Source of the DNA: Pseudomonadota bacterium
GTDB lineage: Bacteria; Pseudomonadota; Alphaproteobacteria; Acetobacterales; Acetobacteraceae
Assembly (NCBI GenBank): GCA_021826485.1
Contig: JAKAZX010000094.1
Location: 1-11,294 of the forward strand
Direction of reading: 5' to 3'
DNA length: 11,294 bases
Part shown: positions 7,088 through 11,294 of the stretch, one piece after another
Position numbering within the stretch: position 1 is the stretch's first letter
Layout: each line of letters opens with the position of its first letter
Made by a program: the position numbers and the translations under genes
Notes under the pieces: generated by a model
The model's database searches: none
The model's input: the letters and a program-made list of their open reading frames with translations, nothing else
What the model was told of the DNA's origin: nothing

Positions 7088-7771
7088 ATGCCCGATTTCG
7101 TCATTGCCCCGCCCGTGCAGCCCGCGGTCCCGGTGGCGGGGGGCGGGCGGTTCGCGGTGCGGCGCATCTTCTGCGTCGGCCGGAACTATGCCGAACACGC
7201 CCGCGAAATGGGCGGCAATCCGGAGCGGGAGGCGCCGTTCTTCTTCACCAAGCCGGCCGATGCCGTGCTGACCGGGGGGGCGCCGATGCCCTACCCACCG
7301 ATGACCAGGAACCTGCACCACGAGATGGAGCTGGTGGCGGCGATCGGGCAGGGCGGCACCGACATCCCGGAGGCGGCGGCACTGGCCCATGTCTGGGGCT
7401 ATGCCGCCGGCCTCGACATGACCCGGCGGGACCTGCAGGGGGAGGCGAAGCAGACGGGACGGCCCTGGGACATGGGCAAGGGCTTCGACCATTCCGCCCC
7501 GATCGGCGAGATCGTGCCCGCACGCGGCGTCGATCCGACGCGCGGGCGCATCGCGCTGCGGGTCAACGGGGCGGTGCGGCAATCCTCCGACCTGTCGCAG
7601 ATGATCTGGAGCGTGGCGGAGACGATCGCCTTCCTGTCGCGCTTCGTCGCCCTGGCGCCGGGCGACCTGATCTTCACCGGCACGCCCGAGGGGGTGGGGG
7701 CGGTGGTCCGCGGCGACATCCTCGAAGGGATGGTGGAGGGGGTCGGGACGGTGCGGACAGCCATCGCCTGA
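7088..7771 (+). CDS. Fumarylacetoacetate hydrolase (FAH) family protein, fumarylpyruvate hydrolase-like
   Basis: FAH-family enzymes hydrolyse the C-C bond of acylpyruvates and beta-diketones in the cytosol with a Mg2+ or Mn2+ ion. Here the likely reaction is fumarylpyruvate to fumarate and pyruvate, the last step of gentisate degradation. That assignment comes from overall similarity of the N-terminal region and length to such hydrolases. Metal ligands are visible as Glu79 and Glu81 (HHEMEL) and Asp110 (GLDMTRRDLQ), with the spacing seen in small FAH proteins such as FAHD1. Other family motifs are VGRNYAEHA at 30-38, FFFTKPADA at 51-59 and FTGTPEGVG at 196-204. The length of 227 residues is complete. 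ATG 7088 has AGGA (7077-7080) 7 nt upstream. No other gentisate gene (dioxygenase or maleylpyruvate isomerase) is in the window, so acylpyruvase or oxaloacetate decarboxylase activity as in FAHD1 remains possible. Its end is 12 bp from the end of convergent livF. Confidence 0.88.
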   Translation: MPDFVIAPPVQPAVPVAGGGRFAVRRIFCVGRNYAEHAREMGGNPEREAPFFFTKPADAVLTGGAPMPYPPMTRNLHHEMELVAAIGQGGTDIPEAAALAHVWGYAAGLDMTRRDLQGEAKQTGRPWDMGKGFDHSAPIGEIVPARGVDPTRGRIALRVNGAVRQSSDLSQMIWSVAETIAFLSRFVALAPGDLIFTGTPEGVGAVVRGDILEGMVEGVGTVRTAIA

Positions 7772-7783
7772 ACGGCCGGCGCC

Positions 7784-8494
7784 TTATCCGCCCAGATAGG
7801 CGGCTATGACGCCGGGGTCCTTGGCGACGCGCCAGGCCGGGCCGGACAGGGTGATGCGCCCGGTTTCCAGCACATAGGCCCGGTCGGCGACCGCCAGCGC
7901 CGCGGCGGCGTTCTGCTCGACCAGCAGCAGCGTCACCCGTTCCGCCTTCAATTCGGCGATCACCGCGAAGATCTCGGCGACCATCAGCGGCGCCAGCCCC
8001 ATGCTCGGCTCGTCCAGCAGCAGCAGCCGGGGGCCGGCCATCAGCGCCCGCCCGATCGCCAGCATCTGCTGCTCGCCCCCCGACAGCGCCCCCGCCGGCT
8101 GGTGCAGCCGTTCGCGCAGACGCGGGAAGCGGGCGAGCACCCTCTCCCGCCGCCGGGCGGCCTCGGCCGGGTCGCGCAGGGTCCAGGCGCCCAGGGTCAG
8201 GTTCTCGGCGACCGTCAGGCCGGCGAACACCTGCCGCCCCTCCGGCACCTGCACCAGCCCGCGCCGGACGATGCGATGCGGGGCGAGGGCGGTGATGTCG
8301 GCGCCGCCCAGCCGGATGTGACCGGCACGCGGGCGCACCTGGCCGGACAGCGCCCGCAGCGTGGTGGTCTTGCCGGCCCCGTTGGCGCCGAGCAGGCAGA
8401 CCGTCTCCCCCTCCGCGACCGCCAGGTCGATGCCGCGCAGCGCCTCGGTCGCACCATAGGCAACGGTCAGGCCGGCGACCTCCAGGGCCGTCAT
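7784..8494 (-). CDS. livF: Branched-chain amino acid-type ABC transporter ATP-binding protein LivF
   Basis: This is one of two ATPase subunits that power the Liv (HAAT) importer at the inner face of the membrane. Walker A GANGAGKT is at 36-43, the ABC signature LSGGE at 138-142, and Walker B LLLLDE at 157-162. The switch position reads VEQN (192-195), with Gln in place of the usual His, which is normal for LivF. The VPEGRQVF stretch (83-90) and the 236-residue length also fit LivF rather than LivG. Start ATG 8494 overlaps the livG stop by 4 bp (ATGA); a longer frame reaching 8605 only runs through livG sequence. It is the last gene of the operon, and I see no terminator hairpin in the 12 bp before the convergent hydrolase gene. 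Confidence 0.94.
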   Translation of the reverse strand: MTALEVAGLTVAYGATEALRGIDLAVAEGETVCLLGANGAGKTTTLRALSGQVRPRAGHIRLGGADITALAPHRIVRRGLVQVPEGRQVFAGLTVAENLTLGAWTLRDPAEAARRRERVLARFPRLRERLHQPAGALSGGEQQMLAIGRALMAGPRLLLLDEPSMGLAPLMVAEIFAVIAELKAERVTLLLVEQNAAAALAVADRAYVLETGRITLSGPAWRVAKDPGVIAAYLGG

Positions 8495-9267
8495 GCGGCC
8501 GGCCCGGCCGGCGGGGGGCCGAGATAGGCCGCGATCACCTCCGGGTCCGCCCGCGCGTCCGCGGGGGTGCCGTGGAAGATGCGGCGGCCGAAATTCAGCA
8601 CGCACACGCTGTCCGACAGGCCCATGACGAACTTCACGTCATGCTCCACCAGCAGCACGGTCGTCCCGGCCTCGACGATCACCCGGATCAGGGACGCGAG
8701 CGTCACCGTCTCGGCCGGGTTGAGGCCGGCGGCGGGTTCGTCCAGCAGCAGCAGCCGCGGCGCCCCGGCCATCGCCCGCGCGATCTCCAGCCGCCGCGCC
8801 TCGCCGTAGGACAGCACCGCGGCCCGCTCCTCCGCCCGGCGCTCCAGGCCGACCAGCGCCAGCGCCTCCCGCGCCCGGGCGACGGCGTTCCGCTCCTCCC
8901 GCCGGAAGCGCGGCAGGCCGAGCAGGATGGCCCCGAAAGATGCGGACAGGCGGGCATGCAGGCCGGCCAGCGCATTCTCCAGCACCGTCATGGCGCCGAA
9001 CAGGCGGATGTTCTGGAAGGTGCGGGCGATGCCGAGGCGGGCGCGCGCATCGGCCGGCAGGCGGGTGACATCGGCCCCGTCCAGCGCGATCGTGCCGCCG
9101 CTCGGGGCGACGAGGCCGGAGATCAGGTTGAACAGCGTCGTCTTGCCGGCGCCGTTGGGGCCGATCACCGCGTGGACCCCACGGGCCGGCACCTCCAGAT
9201 CGACCCGATCGACCGCGATCACCCCCGCATAATGCCGCGACAGGCCGCGCAGGGCGAGCAGGGTCAT
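8491..9267 (-). CDS. livG: Branched-chain amino acid-type ABC transporter ATP-binding protein LivG
   Basis: This is the second ATPase subunit of the Liv importer, pairing with LivF under the LivH/LivM channel. Walker A GPNGAGKT is at 36-43, the Q-loop Gln at 85 within ARTFQNIRLF, the signature LSYGE at 152-156, Walker B LLLLDE at 172-177, and the switch His at 209 (VEHD). ARTFQN and LSYGE are typical of LivG. The length of 258 residues is normal, with a short Pro/Ala tail. Start ATG 9267 overlaps the livM stop by 4 bp (ATGA), supporting translational coupling. All ATPase motifs are intact, so the subunit should be active. Confidence 0.94.
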   Translation of the reverse strand: MTLLALRGLSRHYAGVIAVDRVDLEVPARGVHAVIGPNGAGKTTLFNLISGLVAPSGGTIALDGADVTRLPADARARLGIARTFQNIRLFGAMTVLENALAGLHARLSASFGAILLGLPRFRREERNAVARAREALALVGLERRAEERAAVLSYGEARRLEIARAMAGAPRLLLLDEPAAGLNPAETVTLASLIRVIVEAGTTVLLVEHDVKFVMGLSDSVCVLNFGRRIFHGTPADARADPEVIAAYLGPPPAGPAA

Positions 9268-10115
9268 GCGGCGCGCCGCCGCATCCGCCACGCCAGCAGG
9301 CCGCGCGGCAGGAACAGCACCGCCAGCACGATCACCACCCCGTTCAGCACCAGGCGCAGATCGGCGAAGCCGCGCAGGGCTTCCGGCAGCAGGGTGAGCA
9401 GGAAGGCGCCGAGCACCGGCGCGAGCGGGGAGCCGACGCCGCCGAGCAGCGCGAAGGACAGGATGGCGACCGCCGGCTCGAACCCGTAATCGTTGGGGCC
9501 GATGAAGTCGGTGGCATGGGCAGACAGCGCGCCGGCAAGGCCCGCCAGCGCCGCCGAGGCAAGCAGCGTCGCCAGCCGGTAGCGCCGGACATTGATGCCC
9601 ATCGCCAGCGCGGCCGTCTCATCCTCCCGCATCGCCTCCATCGCCCGGCCGATGCGGCTGCGGCCGAGCCGCCAGAACGCCAGCAGGGCGACCGCCAGCA
9701 GCGCGAAGATCAGCCACAGCGGGGCGGATTCCGGGATGCCGGACAGGCCGAGCGCGCCGCCCAGCACGTCGAGATTGAGATAGACCGCCCGCAGCACCTC
9801 GCCGAGGCCGATCGTGGCGATCGCGAGATAGATGCCCGACAGCCGCAGCGTCGGCCCGCCGACCAGCAGCGCGAAGCCCACCGGTACCAATGGCGAGAGC
9901 GGCAGCACCGCCCAGAACGGCAGCCCGGCCCGCAGCGTCAGCAGGGCCGAGGCATAGGCCCCGAGCCCCATGAACGCCGCCTGCCCGAGCGAAAGCTGGC
10001 CGGCCGCCAGGACGGCATACATCGAAAGCGCGAGCAGCCCGTTGACGCCGAGCGAGACGACGACGTTGCGGTAGGTCCAGAGCAGGTCATCGAGCCAGGG
10101 CGGCACAGCGCTCAC
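9264..10115 (-). CDS. livM: Branched-chain amino acid-type ABC transporter permease LivM
   Basis: This is an inner-membrane permease subunit that forms the translocation path with LivH. It is strongly hydrophobic throughout. The GQLSLGQAAFMGLGAY stretch (39-54) is the family signature, and the cytoplasmic coupling loop with AMREDETAALAMGIN lies at about 161-175. The 283-residue length is at the short end for LivM; E. coli LivM has extra N-terminal segments that many bacterial homologues lack. GTG 10115 is chosen because it gives a GTGA 4-bp overlap with the livH stop, matching the other junctions in this operon; an upstream in-frame start near 10163 would lie inside livH and add an arginine/proline-rich leader without support. 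Confidence 0.92.
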   Translation of the reverse strand: MSAVPPWLDDLLWTYRNVVVSLGVNGLLALSMYAVLAAGQLSLGQAAFMGLGAYASALLTLRAGLPFWAVLPLSPLVPVGFALLVGGPTLRLSGIYLAIATIGLGEVLRAVYLNLDVLGGALGLSGIPESAPLWLIFALLAVALLAFWRLGRSRIGRAMEAMREDETAALAMGINVRRYRLATLLASAALAGLAGALSAHATDFIGPNDYGFEPAVAILSFALLGGVGSPLAPVLGAFLLTLLPEALRGFADLRLVLNGVVIVLAVLFLPRGLLAWRMRRRAA

Positions 10116-10993
10116 GCCCGCCGGGCGACCGGGCGGCCGAACAGGCCGGCGGGGCGGGTCCACAGCACCAGGACCAGCAGCGCGAAACCGACCGCCTCCT
10201 TCAGCCCGGAATCGAGGTAGCCGGCGGTCAGCACCTCGACCACCCCGAGCAGCAGGCCGGCCAGCAGCGCGCCGAAGATGTCGCCCAGCCCGCCCATGAT
10301 GATGACCACGAAGCCTCGCAGCATCATCGCCTCGCCCATGTACGGATGGATGGCGTTGAATGCGAGACCGATCAGAACCCCGCCGGCGCCGGCGAGGGCG
10401 CCCGACACGAACGACACCAGCGCCGCGATGCGCGCCGCGTCGATGCCCATCAGGCCGGCCACGTCCGGGTTCTCCGCAACCGCGCGGATGCCGAGGCCGA
10501 GGCGGGAGAAGCGCACCAGCCAGACCAGCGCCGCCGCCAGCACCACCGAGGCGCCGAGGATCAGCAGTTGCGCCTGGGTGACCCGCACCGGCCCCAGCAC
10601 CAGCGCCCCGGTGCCGATCACGTCCGGCGGCAGGCGCCGGATATCCGGGCCGAGCAGCGCCGTCATGCCGGCATAGAGTGCCAGCACGGCGCCCAGCGTC
10701 ACCATCAGCGACGCCAACTCCCCGGCCCGCGCGCGGCGCAGCCGACGCAGCAGCAGCGTGTCCAGCACGACGGCGATCGCCCCCGCGGCGACGGCGGCGG
10801 CCGGCAGCGCCAGCGCCAAGCCCACCCCCAGCCGCGTGGTCAGATACCAGGCCACGAACCCGCCCGCGGTGAAGTAGAATCCGTAGGTGAGATTGATCAC
10901 CCGCAATACGCCGAACATCAGCGTGAAGCCGAGCGCGAACAGCGCATAGGTCGCGCCCAGCAGGATCCCGTTGACGAGCTGCTGCGCGAGCAC
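10112..10993 (-). CDS. livH: Branched-chain amino acid-type ABC transporter permease LivH
   Basis: This is the inner-membrane permease partner of LivM. The 293-residue protein is almost wholly hydrophobic. It has the N-terminal NGILLGATYALFALGF stretch (8-23), the VINLTYG motif (32-38) that is typical of LivH, and the coupling loop GIRAVAENPDVAGLMGID at about 168-185. GTG 10993 is chosen: it lies 4 nt after the livK stop and gives the canonical N-terminus. Upstream in-frame starts would read through livK and yield a basic leader not found in the family. The distance from AGGA (about 14 nt) is too long for a good ribosome binding site, so translation probably depends on coupling to livK. Confidence 0.92.
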   Translation of the reverse strand: MLAQQLVNGILLGATYALFALGFTLMFGVLRVINLTYGFYFTAGGFVAWYLTTRLGVGLALALPAAAVAAGAIAVVLDTLLLRRLRRARAGELASLMVTLGAVLALYAGMTALLGPDIRRLPPDVIGTGALVLGPVRVTQAQLLILGASVVLAAALVWLVRFSRLGLGIRAVAENPDVAGLMGIDAARIAALVSFVSGALAGAGGVLIGLAFNAIHPYMGEAMMLRGFVVIIMGGLGDIFGALLAGLLLGVVEVLTAGYLDSGLKEAVGFALLVLVLWTRPAGLFGRPVARRA

Positions 10994-10997
10994 CCGG

Positions 10998-11294
10998 CTA
11001 CTCTGCGATCCTGAACGTGCCGCCGTGCATCTCCAGCACCACCACCCCCTCGGCCGAGGCCGGGTTCCGCTTTTCATCGAACCGGAACGGACCCATCACA
11101 CCGACCCGGTCGGTGCGCAGCAGAGCGTTGCGGATGCGCTGCGGATCGGCGTTGCCGGCGCGCGCGACGGCCGCCGCCAGGATGAACAGCGTGTCGTAGG
11201 CCTGGGCGGCGAACTGGTCCGGATCGCGCCCGTATTTGCCGCGGAACGCCGCCACGAAGGCCTGGTTGGCGGGGTCCTGCTTGCCGATGAACCA
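10998..11294 (-). CDS. ABC transporter substrate-binding protein LivK-like (C-terminal 98 residues; 5' part off window)
   Basis: Only the last 98 codons and the TAG stop are in the window. They show the C-terminal lobe of a type I periplasmic binding protein (Peripl_BP_6): the segment ANQAFVAAFRGKYGRDPDQF, then AAQAYDTLFILAAAV, a helix with PQRIRNALLRT, and the usual GPFRFDEKRNP strand before the end. Such proteins bind the substrate in the periplasm and deliver it to LivHM. The gene is first in the visible operon, 4 nt before livH. The ligand-binding residues lie mostly outside the window, so leucine-type, aromatic, amide or other substrates cannot be told apart. The operon promoter is also off window. 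Confidence 0.88.
   Translation of the reverse strand, partial: WFIGKQDPANQAFVAAFRGKYGRDPDQFAAQAYDTLFILAAAVARAGNADPQRIRNALLRTDRVGVMGPFRFDEKRNPASAEGVVVLEMHGGTFRIAE

Overview
This is a GC-rich window that reads as an alphaproteobacterial chromosome, most likely from Acetobacteraceae (Rhodospirillales). That placement is an inference. It rests on the Hint_2-type C-terminal domain of the first gene (a hallmark of large proteins in that family), the HAAT (LivHMGF-type) transporter cassette, and the small duplicated secreted protein. There are no rRNA or tRNA genes, IS elements, integrases or CRISPR arrays. Coding density is high, and the genes show no obvious change in base composition.

Layout. 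Positions 1-2761 (minus strand) hold almost all of a 920+ residue protein. It has an N-terminal tryptophan/glycine-rich beta region, a subtilase-like (S8/S53 borderline) peptidase core, and a C-terminal Hint (hedgehog/intein) domain cut off by the window edge. A divergent intergenic region of 295 bp separates it from an M17 leucyl aminopeptidase-family gene (3057-4469, plus). A MarR-family regulator follows (4608-5003, plus). Converging on it is a small secreted protein made of two tandem copies of one cysteine-containing module (5031-5639, minus). Upstream of that on the same strand is a DctA-type C4-dicarboxylate/cation symporter (5684-6964, minus).

A 123 bp divergent region then leads to a fumarylpyruvate hydrolase-like member of the FAH family (7088-7771, plus). 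Converging on this from the right is a branched-chain amino-acid-type ABC transporter operon on the minus strand, in transcription order livK (partial) - livH - livM - livG - livF. Its last three junctions are 4-bp stop/start overlaps and its first is a 4-nt gap, so it is almost certainly one translationally coupled transcript.

How the genes may work together. The FAH enzyme would release fumarate (plus pyruvate) from a gentisate-type aromatic ring-cleavage product, and DctA takes up fumarate, succinate and malate, so this divergent pair has a plausible shared theme. The Liv system would import amino acids or related small molecules, and the aminopeptidase processes peptides inside the cell. 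No single previously undescribed multi-gene system is evident. The least ordinary items are the subtilase-Hint protein, whose catalytic His and Asp positions appear substituted, and the duplicated Cys-module secreted protein.
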